DNA of 63,690 bases from an uncultured Lactobacillus sp. (GTDB taxonomy: Bacteria; Bacillota; Bacilli; Lactobacillales; Lactobacillaceae): NCBI RefSeq assembly GCF_948948975.1, contig NZ_CARBVX010000012.1, positions 1-63,690 of the forward strand, written 5' to 3'. Positions within the stretch are counted from its first letter, which is position 1; each line of letters begins with the position of its first letter. Positions 9,688-18,416 of the stretch are shown here, one piece after another. Under the pieces are notes generated by a model. That model worked only from the letters and a program-made list of their open reading frames with translations. It was not told the origin of the DNA and did not search any database. The position numbers and the translations under genes are program-made.

Positions 9688-10245
9688 TTAACCACCCAAT
9701 TTATCATGAAGTTCTTGATCTACTGATCTTTTTATAATCTCTGGCGCTTCCTTAGCTATCCTATTAGCAGCAGGGGTCATAAATTGCCTTGCTGGCTGTC
9801 CAGTAGTTCTATAAAAATATTTTCCATTAATCTTAATCTTAGGAATGCCGTATATTTTCGTGAGATCAAGATCAACTGAATCAACTGGGAAGAACCATGG
9901 GGTTTGTCTATAAATAATGGCAACATTTTTAGGAAGTTGCTTATGTGACCGTTCACCAACTAACCCAGTCCCAAATTCACGAAATACAGCAACCATAGAA
10001 GAGTTCCACCAACGACCAATAACTTCATCTCCATCAACCTTCACTTCATGTTTAAAGCTTCGAGCAAGTTCGCCGGTGGAGTATTTAATACTGGATTGCA
10101 ACTCATCAACTGCATAGGCTTCCGCCTGCTCAATTGCATTTTCTTGAGCATTAGCTGTTGCTTTTGCCATTATATCCGGTAGCTTCTTTAGCTTTGCTCT
10201 TAATTCATTGACTCCTTTAAGTTCAACTTCAATCATTTTGCTCAT
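9688..10245 (-). CDS. HK97 gp10-like head-tail joining protein
   Basis: This 185-residue protein carries the features of the HK97 gp10 family: an N-terminal helix (ELRAKLKKLPDIMAKATANA), then YSTGELARSFKHEV, a central G-x-x-W-x-N region and an FREFGTG turn. Family members act at the head-tail interface or in tail completion. It overlaps the preceding head-closure gene by 17 bases and is directly followed by the tail terminator. The C-terminus (RQFMTPAANRI) is the usual end motif for the family. Confidence 0.78.
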   Translation of the reverse strand: MSKMIEVELKGVNELRAKLKKLPDIMAKATANAQENAIEQAEAYAVDELQSSIKYSTGELARSFKHEVKVDGDEVIGRWWNSSMVAVFREFGTGLVGERSHKQLPKNVAIIYRQTPWFFPVDSVDLDLTKIYGIPKIKINGKYFYRTTGQPARQFMTPAANRIAKEAPEIIKRSVDQELHDKLGG

Positions 10246-10582
10246 CCCTCTTTATACGTTCTAAAGTAACGTTTTTATGAGTAGAAAACTCCTGAATAGC
10301 CGTAATCTTGTAATCAGGATCACTAGAACTTGGAACCTTTAGACAAACGCCAAAACCTTCACCACGTCCCTCTGCAAGTAAGTCACCTTGATACTTACAT
10401 GTCTTGATATATTTAATATCTTTTCCATAAAGTTGAGCATTGACCGTACCACCAGCTGATTGAACATTCATTCTAATTGGTTGTGGATCACTCCAGCCAC
10501 AAATACTATAACCTTCATCATCTTGAGTATTCATTGGCTTTCTAAGATAAACAGTTGTAAGATCACTGTCTTTTAATCTCAT
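10229..10582 (-). CDS. Head closure / minor capsid protein
   Basis: A 117-residue protein that overlaps both neighbours by a few bases (the previous gene by four). It has the order connector, head closure, gp10-like, terminator known from many Firmicute siphoviruses. Its sequence is mostly beta-strand with short turns (YSICGWSDPQPIRMNVQSAG), consistent with SPP1 gp16-like stoppers that plug the portal after packaging. The family name is uncertain because the match is by position and general make-up. Confidence 0.6.
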   Translation of the reverse strand: MRLKDSDLTTVYLRKPMNTQDDEGYSICGWSDPQPIRMNVQSAGGTVNAQLYGKDIKYIKTCKYQGDLLAEGRGEGFGVCLKVPSSSDPDYKITAIQEFSTHKNVTLERIKRDEQND

Positions 10583-10896
10583 AGCTTTTTCACCTTAGCA
10601 ATTCGATAACGATTTAATCCTTGCCGAACATCTTTTGGAATGCCAGTCTCAAGATAGTTAGTTATACCACCTTCGGAACGTTGTGTTTCTCCTTCAATGC
10701 CTAACCGATTGTAATTAATAACTGCTAGTTTTTTAACGTAAATATCCATACTACCAACTAATTTCTTTTGGCCAGTATAATCTAGTACCTGTGCTATCGA
10801 TTCTTTAACTAGTTCAGTTAGTAAGACATTATTGGTATTTTCTAATCGAGTACTTAAAGCTGAAACTATTTCCGTTAGTTGATCCACATTAAGCAC
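10579..10896 (-). CDS. Head-tail connector (gp6/gp15-like adaptor)
   Basis: The 105-residue protein is largely helical. It begins right after the capsid gene and has the typical adaptor pattern: an N-terminal helix (LTEIVSALSTRLE), a second helix ending in YTGQ, and a later helix (MDIYVKKLAVINYNRLG) followed by an S-E-G-G turn. Adaptors of this type form a ring below the portal to which the stopper binds. Its stop overlaps the start of the head-closure gene by four bases. Confidence 0.7.
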   Translation of the reverse strand: MLNVDQLTEIVSALSTRLENTNNVLLTELVKESIAQVLDYTGQKKLVGSMDIYVKKLAVINYNRLGIEGETQRSEGGITNYLETGIPKDVRQGLNRYRIAKVKKL

Positions 10897-10905
10897 CTCC
10901 CTTAA

Positions 10906-11955
10906 TTAAAGTACCTTAGCTTGGAACACATCATCTGCACTAGCAAATGATGGAAGCATTGTAGCCGCTGCTAAAATCCATGTTCCAATTGGATCTTCAC
11001 TAGTTTCATAAATCTTGGCCATAATATTACCGACATTAGATACTTGAGCATTGCTTGAAATTAAGCGATTTTCTTCTGGAGTTGGACCATAGATCTTTTG
11101 TCCAGGGACTTCATCATTGAAAAGAACGATGCGATCCTCTGGGAAGTAAGAGCTAGTTGTTAAATTGCCCTTTGAGTCTTCATCACGATATTTACCATCA
11201 TAAGCACGAATAACTGGCAATCCTTGAGCCGTCATCCACTGATCTAAATCTGCTTGACCAACAACTCGACCGGTATCTTTACCAAAGATAGCTTCTTTAA
11301 TTTCAGTACTACGCATTAAAGTACGTAAAACCTTCTTAGAAGTTAAAGCTCGGGTTGGTGTAACATCTAGTGAATCTGACCAATCTTGCAAGTTATCAAT
11401 AATAGAAGCATCACTCTTATCCCACGTCTTGGTACCTGATAATGTCTCTTGATGTTGCTTTGGCACGCCATAATCAACAGCAATACCATTTTTCTTATCA
11501 GTAATTTTACCAGTAGCAAACATTTCCATAGTCATTTTTTCGCCACGTGCCTTAACTGCTTGAACCATAGCGTCAATATCATCAAAAACATACTGTTTTA
11601 AGTAGTTTTCTTCTGCAGTATTACGTGGTGATTGCAATTTGATTAGCATTTCTTCAGTAATTTGCATTTTGCGCTTCACGTATGCCAATTCAGCAGTCAT
11701 CTTACTTGCTTCACGACTACCAATTTCAGCTTCAGCATCAAAAGCTGAAACACTTGCGATTGTTGGTACACGACTACCAGCTTTCAAAATATCAACTTCA
11801 AGTGTTGGTACTTTGACCGCTGGGAATAAAGTATCGCCTAACATTTCTGGATATTGACGATTGCGGGTATAGTCAAGCACCGTATTTTGACTAAACATAT
11901 CAAGAATAGGTGTTGCAAATCGTTGTAAATCTAATTGTAGTTTTTGATTTTTCAT
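10906..11955 (-). CDS. Major capsid protein (gpE-like family)
   Basis: The 349-residue protein follows the scaffold and a small decoration-type gene. Stretches such as YPEMLGDTLFPAVKVPTLEV, the R-x-M-Q-I-T-E-E-M helix and FNDEVPGQKIYGPTPEEN match the phage major capsid protein E family, which builds the icosahedral shell with the HK97 fold. Residues 1-14 read to LDLQRFA with F13-A14, a motif shared with the scaffold and tail tube proteins here and close to the ribosomal L27 motif cut by Prp. The mature protein is therefore predicted to start at Ala14. Confidence 0.9.
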   Translation of the reverse strand: MKNQKLQLDLQRFATPILDMFSQNTVLDYTRNRQYPEMLGDTLFPAVKVPTLEVDILKAGSRVPTIASVSAFDAEAEIGSREASKMTAELAYVKRKMQITEEMLIKLQSPRNTAEENYLKQYVFDDIDAMVQAVKARGEKMTMEMFATGKITDKKNGIAVDYGVPKQHQETLSGTKTWDKSDASIIDNLQDWSDSLDVTPTRALTSKKVLRTLMRSTEIKEAIFGKDTGRVVGQADLDQWMTAQGLPVIRAYDGKYRDEDSKGNLTTSSYFPEDRIVLFNDEVPGQKIYGPTPEENRLISSNAQVSNVGNIMAKIYETSEDPIGTWILAAATMLPSFASADDVFQAKVL

Positions 11956-11975
11956 TAATTATATTCTCCCTTCTA

Positions 11976-12341
11976 TTAGTTCTTTGTGGTACTACCAGAT
12001 GCAGCTCCCGTTGTATCCAAATCTTTAAAGTGAATTGCTGACATTGCCTTAATAGCCTCTGCTGTTGGAGTTGGATTCAATCTTTGACTTAACACCCACC
12101 CATCACGCATAACAGCAACCATTTGATTAGATCCATCTTCTGACACGTACACATCATTTACAGTGATTCCGACAGCTTTTGCATCATTAGTTGGATATAT
12201 CGTTCCCGCTGGTACATATTTACGTCCTAAGTCATCTGTTTGGACGTTGTAATTATCTTTATTAATTGTTTCTGGGAAAGCAGTAAACTTTTCAGAAGCA
12301 AGAAAGTTTAATTGCTTTCCATTTTGAAATTGTGTATACAT
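11976..12341 (-). CDS. Head decoration or stabilising protein
   Basis: The better start is the ATG at 12341 (121 residues). It lies 2 bases after the scaffold stop and has AGAAAGGA in front; the longer frame from 12365 would overlap the scaffold end. The protein is small, mostly beta, with V-P-A-G-T-I-Y-P-T-N-D and VGITVNDVYVSEDG, a pattern seen in head decoration or head stabilisation proteins encoded between scaffold and major capsid genes. The C-terminus is Thr/Ser/Gly rich. Function is inferred from position, and there is no LQRFA motif. Confidence 0.55.
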   Translation of the reverse strand: MYTQFQNGKQLNFLASEKFTAFPETINKDNYNVQTDDLGRKYVPAGTIYPTNDAKAVGITVNDVYVSEDGSNQMVAVMRDGWVLSQRLNPTPTAEAIKAMSAIHFKDLDTTGAASGSTTKN

Positions 12342-12343
12342 TC

Positions 12344-12994
12344 TTATTTCCTTTCTAAATTCCAAAAATCGTTTTTAGACTTTTGAGAATTATTAGCTTT
12401 TTCAGCATAGATTTCTCCAGGAGATTTATAATCATGATTTCCATCTAAGCTCTTTGGAGGTCTTGCACTTTGAGCTAATCGAGTTTCAACGGCATCATGA
12501 ACTGCGCCGCGAAATACTTCACTAACCTTTTGATAAGTATCTGTCATCTTATCTTTATCAGCTAAAACGTCATCAAACACATCTACTAATTCAGCTGGCA
12601 AACCATCTTCAATCAATTTAGAAGCTAATTTATTCCTATTTTCACGCTTAGTAATATCAGCTTCTCTATCAACTAAAGCTTGTTCACGTTGCTTTAGCTC
12701 ATAGTTTTGCCGTTCTTCAGGAGACATATTTTTAAGATCTTTAGCTTTTTGAGCTTTATCACTCTGTTCTTTCTCCCACTTAGAACGGGCGGTATCTAAC
12801 GCTTTAGCTAATTTTTTATCAAAGAAAGAATCCATTTCAGATTGAGTATCAAAAGTTTTAAACGGTTTTGTATCACCTGAAACATCTTCATTTACTTCAG
12901 CTTCACTAGAATTAGTATTACTTTCCTCACCTCCTTCACTTTGACCATCATCAGCAAATCTCTGTAAATTTAGTTTTAATACGATATTTTTCAT
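12344..12994 (-). CDS. Capsid scaffolding protein (DUF4355-like)
   Basis: The 216-residue protein is highly charged and helical, with a Glu/Ser-rich N-terminal third and a coiled-coil middle (RSKWEKEQSDKAQKAKDLKN, NYELKQREQALVDREADITK). This is the usual make-up of Firmicute phage scaffolds of the DUF4355 kind. It should direct procapsid assembly and then leave. The N-terminus reads LKLNLQRFA with F13-A14. That is nearly the L27 N-terminal motif, which makes it a likely Prp substrate, as reported for the scaffold of S. aureus phage 80alpha. Confidence 0.82.
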   Translation of the reverse strand: MKNIVLKLNLQRFADDGQSEGGEESNTNSSEAEVNEDVSGDTKPFKTFDTQSEMDSFFDKKLAKALDTARSKWEKEQSDKAQKAKDLKNMSPEERQNYELKQREQALVDREADITKRENRNKLASKLIEDGLPAELVDVFDDVLADKDKMTDTYQKVSEVFRGAVHDAVETRLAQSARPPKSLDGNHDYKSPGEIYAEKANNSQKSKNDFWNLERK

Positions 12995-13030
12995 AAAAAT
13001 TCCTTTCTACCCATGCACACTTGAAATATG

Positions 13031-13085
13031 ACTGCATAAGAAAAGACACCCCATATTTCTACACGGTGCCTTCCTGGTATGCAGT
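13031..13085 (-). other. Nested inverted repeat in the late leader before the scaffold gene
   Basis: Outer arms ACTGCATA (13031-13038) and TATGCAGT (13078-13085) enclose inner arms GACACC (13045-13050) and GGTGCC (13065-13070). On the minus strand the inner stem pairs with a G-U; on the plus strand it would have an A-C mismatch. So the structure fits an RNA of the late operon. TTTTCTT follows the inner stem on the minus strand. It may be a weak terminator or a processing site. The rest of the 174-base gap shows no gene. Confidence 0.45.
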
Positions 13086-13168
13086 AACAAGTCCACATAC
13101 GTATTCAATTTTTTAAGTAGTTTCATGACATGCTTAGGTCAATCCAAAATAAAAGACATTCAATTAAG

Positions 13169-13375
13169 TTAATGAGTGTCTTTAGATCTATATATAACTT
13201 TTTCTATATCATCAATTGAAATAGGCTTCATAGCCATCGTCTTTTCTTCTTGTTCTGGTGTTTCAACACCATAGTCAGGCAAAAAATGAGTCTCATCCAT
13301 TTGATCTATTAAGCCTACCATTTCTCCTGTTTTCAAAAGAACAGTGTCATATTCTTGTGGAATAATTTTACTCAT
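13169..13375 (-). CDS. Small hypothetical phage protein
   Basis: A 68-residue acidic protein. The ATG at 13375 is preferred to 13408 because it has AGAGG upstream and overlaps the end of the minor head gene in the usual ATGAGTAA way. The N-terminus (MSKIIPQEYDTVLLKTGEMV) recalls small conserved proteins found after the minor head gene in other Lactobacillus phages, which have no known role. No motif is recognised. Confidence 0.6.
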   Translation of the reverse strand: MSKIIPQEYDTVLLKTGEMVGLIDQMDETHFLPDYGVETPEQEEKTMAMKPISIDDIEKVIYRSKDTH

Positions 13376-14471
13376 TTTTCTTAACCTCTTTAATATAGCT
13401 AACAGCATTATTTTTAGGGCCTAAATAGATTACAGGTACAGTTCGGCAAAAGGGATGCAGAGGTGGCATATTCTTTCCAAAAACCGCATCCCTAACTTTA
13501 AATATTTTACCATTGATTGAACGACATATTTCACTAGTTCGACTATCAATCACTGCAAGCAATTGATATCGTTCAACTCCACGTTTACGCCAATTATCCA
13601 GCTTTATTTTGGAATAAAAGAAGTTAGCCTCAGTTCTAATCAAACGACAAGCATTAAATTTACTAGTATTAAACTCATGGGCAATCTGTTTAATCATGTC
13701 TCTTTCGGACATATTACTCAATTCTTTAGTCGTAAACAATTCTTGCAAGCGTTCAGCAAGCTTATCAGTATTATCCCAGATACGCGATGAAAAATTTTTA
13801 CCTTCCCACCGGGTATTTAATGCTGCTTCAACGTAACGATTAGGTATCTCAGTGATTTTGTCTTTAGGGATATCTTGTTCCATCTTCACACTAGCAACCT
13901 TCTTGCCAGTTTCAGGATTTTTAATAATAATTTTGTTTTCTTTTGATTCTAATTTTGGCTTTACTTTAATATCAGGCAGATTATAATCTTTTGCTTTATC
14001 ATATACAGCTCCCTGTCTTTCAACTTCAGACCACGTTCTTTTCATTACATCGGTGTGTAACTTAATGTTCTGATCTAATTCAACATCTCCAGCTGACTTA
14101 GCGGCAATATAAGCTTTAACTTGTAGCTCTTCTAATCTAGTAATTCTACTCTTAGCCGCTAATCTACTTAGATAATCGTCGATAGCTATCTTGCTCTCTT
14201 TATCAGTAATGTTGCTAGCCAAAGCTTTTAGCGTCACTAATTCAGAGGGAGAGATATGTGAGGACATAATATCTGATACTTCTTGTTCTGAAATATCAGC
14301 ATAAAAATAGCGACGATAGATCTTTTGAACCTCGTCGCTTAGATATGATTGAGCTTTTTGATAAGCATTATTTATTATTTTCAATCGTTCAGTAGCTTCA
14401 TCCTGATTTTGCTGCTCATTTTGTAAGTCTCGCAATTGCCAATATGTAAACTTACTCTTATCAATTTTCAT
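13368..14471 (-). CDS. Minor head protein (Mu gpF / SPP1 gp7-like)
   Basis: The 367-residue protein has a long helical N-terminal part and a C-terminal domain with CRLIRTEANFF, RYQLLAVIDSRTSEICRSI and MPPLHPFCRT. These are the conserved segments of the phage Mu protein F-like family, including the R-T-E-A, D-x-R-T-S-x-x-C and H-P-x-C-R residues. In SPP1 the homologue (gp7) binds the portal and aids DNA delivery. It lies next to the portal gene, in the usual order. It starts six bases after the Prp-like gene ends. Confidence 0.85.
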   Translation of the reverse strand: MKIDKSKFTYWQLRDLQNEQQNQDEATERLKIINNAYQKAQSYLSDEVQKIYRRYFYADISEQEVSDIMSSHISPSELVTLKALASNITDKESKIAIDDYLSRLAAKSRITRLEELQVKAYIAAKSAGDVELDQNIKLHTDVMKRTWSEVERQGAVYDKAKDYNLPDIKVKPKLESKENKIIIKNPETGKKVASVKMEQDIPKDKITEIPNRYVEAALNTRWEGKNFSSRIWDNTDKLAERLQELFTTKELSNMSERDMIKQIAHEFNTSKFNACRLIRTEANFFYSKIKLDNWRKRGVERYQLLAVIDSRTSEICRSINGKIFKVRDAVFGKNMPPLHPFCRTVPVIYLGPKNNAVSYIKEVKKNE

Positions 14472-14477
14472 AATTAA

Positions 14478-14765
14478 TCAAGACCATGCTATATACTTGC
14501 CATATTGGCTTATAAGCTGGTCGACCGTATTCTCAAATGCATTTAGTAATGTTTTATTCTCAATGCGTTCACTATTTGCAAATATAGCCGTTAATGTTCC
14601 ATTTTTATCAATAGTACTTACGTTAGTACAATTATTAACCGTATGTGTTAACAAAGTAGAAAATGCAGCACAAACAATATCAGAACCTTTAGCACTATAT
14701 TGAGCGTGTCCGGCTGCTATGATTGTTGTCTGATTGGGGTTCTTTATTATCTTCACTCGAATCAT
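14478..14765 (-). CDS. Phage-encoded Prp-type cysteine protease
   Basis: This 95-residue protein has the signature of the ribosomal-processing cysteine protease family (Prp): an N-terminal strand MIRVKI, GHAQYS with His20, then GSDIVCAAFS with Asp29 and Cys32. His20 and Cys32 sit where the catalytic pair lies in the family. In Firmicutes Prp removes the N-terminal extension of ribosomal protein L27, cutting after LNLQFF. Here the gene is between portal and minor head genes, overlaps the portal tail by 71 bases and has its own GGAGGAG site, so it belongs to the morphogenesis operon. Scaffold, capsid and tail tube of this prophage carry LxLQRFA near their N-termini, which are its likely substrates. 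Confidence 0.85.
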   Translation of the reverse strand: MIRVKIIKNPNQTTIIAAGHAQYSAKGSDIVCAAFSTLLTHTVNNCTNVSTIDKNGTLTAIFANSERIENKTLLNAFENTVDQLISQYGKYIAWS

Positions 14766-16195
14766 CTTGAGACTCCTCCAATTCTAAACGATCGGGATCT
14801 TGCTGTCTTAATGCTTCTTGGCTTTTCTTGATAGTTTCGGCATCTTGTTCATTCATTTCATCAATTACATCTTGAGGACTATCAACGTCGGGCAACCAAC
14901 TATAAGTATATTTTCTAGGGATGACACCATCAGCATTTTTGATGTTATTTACAACATCTGACAGATTAGATGGAATGTTTGCAGTAAGTGAAATTTTGCA
15001 TCCACTAGCATCATCATTTGCTCCCTTAATGTTTACTATCGTCTGAATTAACTGCAATCTTCGACGTAAGCCATCAAAGAAATAGCGTTGTTTAATTGAT
15101 AATAAGTTTTCCAGGCCAAACAACTTAAACTTCATTGCTTCACCTGACACATTACCCATGAATTTTTCATCATTCATATTTGGCACATATGAAATCTTAT
15201 GAATATCATTCTCAATGGATTGGCTAAGCAAATTAACTTGTGTTTCATCAAAACTTTTAGTTAGCCACTCAATATCTGCTCCCTCTTCGCGTGGAGGAGC
15301 TTCAATAACGCCTCGATTTAACCTTTGTTTATCGTCCTTATCATTATCTAAACCAAATCCAAATGTAACAAGAAGTGCATCCACAAAAGCTTCCTTGTCT
15401 GAAATTCGATCTGTTTGAAGTAAGTTATATGCATCAATCAGCGAAATCAATTGTTCAAAATCACCTTGCCGTTCTTCATTATTTCGATATTCGATTATTG
15501 GAACTGCACCAAATAGATTTTCGCCATCATATACAATCGGATCAGTAGGGGGTTACTTCCATTCCCAGCTTTGTACGATATTCTACAGTTCTCTGAGGCA
15601 TATAAATCGTAATACTATAACCATTTGTTTCTCCACTCAGATTTTTCTTTTCTTGAGCAAAAACAGCAAATAATGGTTCATGTTCAACCGTATCATCTGT
15701 TACCACAATGGTTGCCCGAGGATCTATTACTTCAATCTTTAAAGCAGTATTAGGTGTAAGCTTTTCATTTCCTAATTTATCTCTAGCAATTATAGGATCT
15801 GTTTGCTTTAAATAAAGTAATTCATAACCGTAACCAAATACAGATAAGTCTTTTTCTAATTCAATATCATGCTTATGGATATCAATTTGCTTGAATATAT
15901 CTAAAATATCATCAATATTCTTTCCTTTATCAGCAACATACTTAATCGGATTACCTGTCATAAATCCAACATTCATATCACTAATATACTTAGCATGATT
16001 AATCATTACATTAGAAGCTCCAACATTAGCATTTTCAAATGTATGTTTTTCAATTTCTTGCTTTCCATTGTAATAATCAGACAGCATGTCTAATCGTTTT
16101 TGACGACTCTTTAGCTCTTTAATTGCATAATTTATGGCTTCAATGTTGGGCTCATTTACATCGCCAAGTAAATCTTTATCAATCACTAATGCCAC
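14695..16195 (-). pseudogene. Portal protein (SPP1 gp6-like), split by a frameshift
   Basis: Residues of an SPP1 gp6-type portal are found in two frames. The first runs 16195-15542 (217 residues, from MALVIDKDLLG to GMEVTPY) and the second continues to 14695. In the second frame coding resumes as TDPIVYDGENLFGAVP straight after a run of five C on the coding strand (15548-15552), well upstream of the first ATG of that frame (15450). One C fewer would restore a single protein of about 500 residues, the normal family length. So this is either a real +1 mutation, a sequencing error in a homopolymer, or recoding at CCC-U. The portal is the packaging pore, and without it no virions form. Confidence 0.8.
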
Positions 16196-16210
16196 CTTTA
16201 CACCTTCTTT

Positions 16211-17485
16211 CTATAATCCACGAATGAGAGGACGCTTAGTAACTTTTGCATTAACCCGCTTATAGATAACTGTGTAAACAAAATATCTCATTGCATCACA
16301 TGCGTGATCATGTTGCTTAACAGGCTTATCTTCTCCATGTTCAGCAGCTTTTTCATCCCAAACGTAACTTGCTAATTCTTTAAATAAATTAGGACAATTA
16401 TTACTAAACTTGATCTTTCCTTCATTCATTGCAGTTTGTGTAACGCGAATGCCATCGATCACGTCGTTCTTAGCTTTTCGAACTTTAAAACCATTCTGTC
16501 GTAAAGTTGTACTGAAAGAAGCTGCAGAAGGATCAATAATCATCTCAGCTCTAATGTTCCCAAGAAACTCTTTGAGATCATGGCAATACTCTTCATCTGT
16601 CTTTTGATGGGATGTAGTTCTTCCTGAGTAATAATATTCTTTAATCAGATACCAAACTCCATGATTGCGTCCCCATAATAGGAACGCAGTAGGGTTTAAT
16701 GTACCGTAATCACAAGATACATAATACTTTTCAAAATGATTAGGTAATTCATTAACTACCATTGTGTCTTTATCAAAATTGTCATAGATAACTCCTTCCG
16801 ACATTACCCATAGACCTTGGATATACCTCTGATAGAACACTCCCGAATACATGCGTTCATATCTGCTAATAGTTACACTGTCAAGAGATGGATTATCATG
16901 CATCGTGAAGTGGATGCGTAAAGCACGTTTATCTTTCATCTGGTCAATCCAATTTAGTTTAAACCAATGAAACGGGCCAGACGGATTACAGTTGAACCAC
17001 ATTTTAGCGCCTGTCACTGAACAACGAGCTGTTGCTTGATTAACAAAGCTTTGTGGCATAAGTGCAACTTCATCAAAAAAGAACCCAGCCAAAGTAATAC
17101 CTTGAACTAGGTCCTGGGATGCTTCATCCTTACCACCAAAGATGAAGTAAAAGTTTGTATGCCCATTTTTGCTGATTGTTATCATATTTTCAGAACGAGA
17201 ATCATATACGTTATATCCTTCGCTTTCTAACATACTTCTTAATGGGCGAAGTACATTGCGTCTAAAAGATCCAATAGTCTTTCCAGCCATTCCGAATTGT
17301 TGTCCTGAAAAATTAGTCATGGACCACAATATATATGAGAGCGCCATTACTACAGTCTTTCCAGCACGAACTGAACCATCACAAATAATGGCTTCCTGGT
17401 TTATGGTTCGAGGATTAATCCACCAGCTTAAGACTTGCAGTTGCTTACGAGAAAACGGAACAAAGTTAAATCTAGTTATCTTCAT
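16211..17485 (-). CDS. terL: Terminase large subunit
   Basis: The start at 17485 (424 residues, MKITRFNFVPFSRKQ) is preferred. It overlaps the small-subunit stop by 14 bases and has GGAG upstream; the longer frame lies inside terS. The Walker A motif is GSVRAGKT (37-44) and the Walker B is GFFFDEVALMP. The nuclease half has SCDYGTLNPTAF, MIIDPSAASF and the C-terminal DHACDAMRY, giving the acidic metal-binding residues. It pumps DNA into procapsids through the portal and cuts the concatemer. The general order and the split portal suggest a headful (pac) phage of the SPP1/Sfi11 kind. Confidence 0.93.
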   Translation of the reverse strand: MKITRFNFVPFSRKQLQVLSWWINPRTINQEAIICDGSVRAGKTVVMALSYILWSMTNFSGQQFGMAGKTIGSFRRNVLRPLRSMLESEGYNVYDSRSENMITISKNGHTNFYFIFGGKDEASQDLVQGITLAGFFFDEVALMPQSFVNQATARCSVTGAKMWFNCNPSGPFHWFKLNWIDQMKDKRALRIHFTMHDNPSLDSVTISRYERMYSGVFYQRYIQGLWVMSEGVIYDNFDKDTMVVNELPNHFEKYYVSCDYGTLNPTAFLLWGRNHGVWYLIKEYYYSGRTTSHQKTDEEYCHDLKEFLGNIRAEMIIDPSAASFSTTLRQNGFKVRKAKNDVIDGIRVTQTAMNEGKIKFSNNCPNLFKELASYVWDEKAAEHGEDKPVKQHDHACDAMRYFVYTVIYKRVNAKVTKRPLIRGL

Positions 17486-18323
17486 TATCTTTACTCCAAA
17501 TCTTATCCATACCATCTTTAAGAGCACGTAACAATGAAGCAGTACTGTCATCACTAACCTCAGGTTCTGGCAAGCGATCAAGTAATATTTGCATTGCTTT
17601 CTGGCGATCTTCCATCTCAACTACTGGCTCACCTTTATCAATACGAATACTCTTAATGTTTGATGTATCGATATCTTTACTATCTTTCAGAGTAATTAGA
17701 TGTTCATAGTAATATGCTTGTTCACCTGTCTCTGGATCAATCTTAGGCTCATACCGGAACTTACCTCCCGCGTCCTCGTATGGGCCATCTTTATCATGAA
17801 TTTTGTAGTAAATTAGATGTTTTTCAGTCTTAAATGAGAGAACGTCAGTAACATCGCTAGTAGCCTGTTTTAAATAGCGTAGCAATATGTCATTTGCCGT
17901 AGCATATAACTCTTGAGACTGTTGTTTCTTAAGCTCAGTTAGATAAGACTTTATCCGAGCATTTCTGAGCAACCGGCTTCCATTTGTCATAGCCACTTCA
18001 TAGCTTGCACCATAAGCTTTTTGATATGCCCACGTACTGTTAAATCGCTGTAAATAGTACAAACAAAAGGTTCTTTGCTTGTCAGTAAGTTCATCATTAT
18101 TTGGTAATTCTAGATATGGCAATGATGGTGCAACCTTTTCTCGTTTTGTACGCATACTTTTTTGTTTTGTATGCATACTTTTCTTTTTAGTTGCATTACG
18201 TTGCCACTTATTTCTAGTTTTCCATGACTTAACAGTACTTAATGCAACTCCATATTTCTTAGCAATATCTTTATACTTCATGCCTGCTAAGTAATCTGCT
18301 TTTGCATCTTCTATTTTGCTCAT
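17472..18323 (-). CDS. terS: Terminase small subunit
   Basis: The 283-residue protein starts with a helix-turn-helix (KYKDIAKKYGVALSTVKSWK) followed by a basic linker and the terminase small-subunit domain (LTDKQRTFCLYYLQRFNSTW, then a Y-G-A-S-Y turn and GSRLLRNARIKSYL). The C-terminal half carries strands around KIHDKDGPYEDAGGKFRYEP and ends in an acidic tail that probably contacts the large subunit. It recognises the packaging site. Tandem K-S-M-x-T-K units (residues about 48-60) add to the basic DNA-binding region. Confidence 0.88.
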   Translation of the reverse strand: MSKIEDAKADYLAGMKYKDIAKKYGVALSTVKSWKTRNKWQRNATKKKSMHTKQKSMRTKREKVAPSLPYLELPNNDELTDKQRTFCLYYLQRFNSTWAYQKAYGASYEVAMTNGSRLLRNARIKSYLTELKKQQSQELYATANDILLRYLKQATSDVTDVLSFKTEKHLIYYKIHDKDGPYEDAGGKFRYEPKIDPETGEQAYYYEHLITLKDSKDIDTSNIKSIRIDKGEPVVEMEDRQKAMQILLDRLPEPEVSDDSTASLLRALKDGMDKIWSKDNEDN

Positions 18324-18364
18324 GACATATCACCACACCACCTTTCTAAAATTTAATGCATAAT

Positions 18365-18398
18365 AAAAGACGACACTCGTTTGAGTATCGTCTTCTTT
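18365..18398. terminator. Bidirectional intrinsic terminator before terS
   Basis: A 10-bp stem (GACGATACTC with GAGTGTCGTC on the minus strand, one G-U) with a four-base loop is followed by TTTTATT on the minus strand, and by TCTTTAAG on the plus strand. It would end transcripts from the accessory block at 18.5-21.1 kb before the late operon begins. Confidence 0.7.
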
Positions 18399-18416
18399 AA
18401 GACAAGCAAGGCGAGA

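Noticed and set aside
16211..17620. Longer TerL start at 17620
   Set aside because: It would overlap terS by about 150 bases with no ribosome site; the ATG at 17485 has GGAG and keeps the family length.
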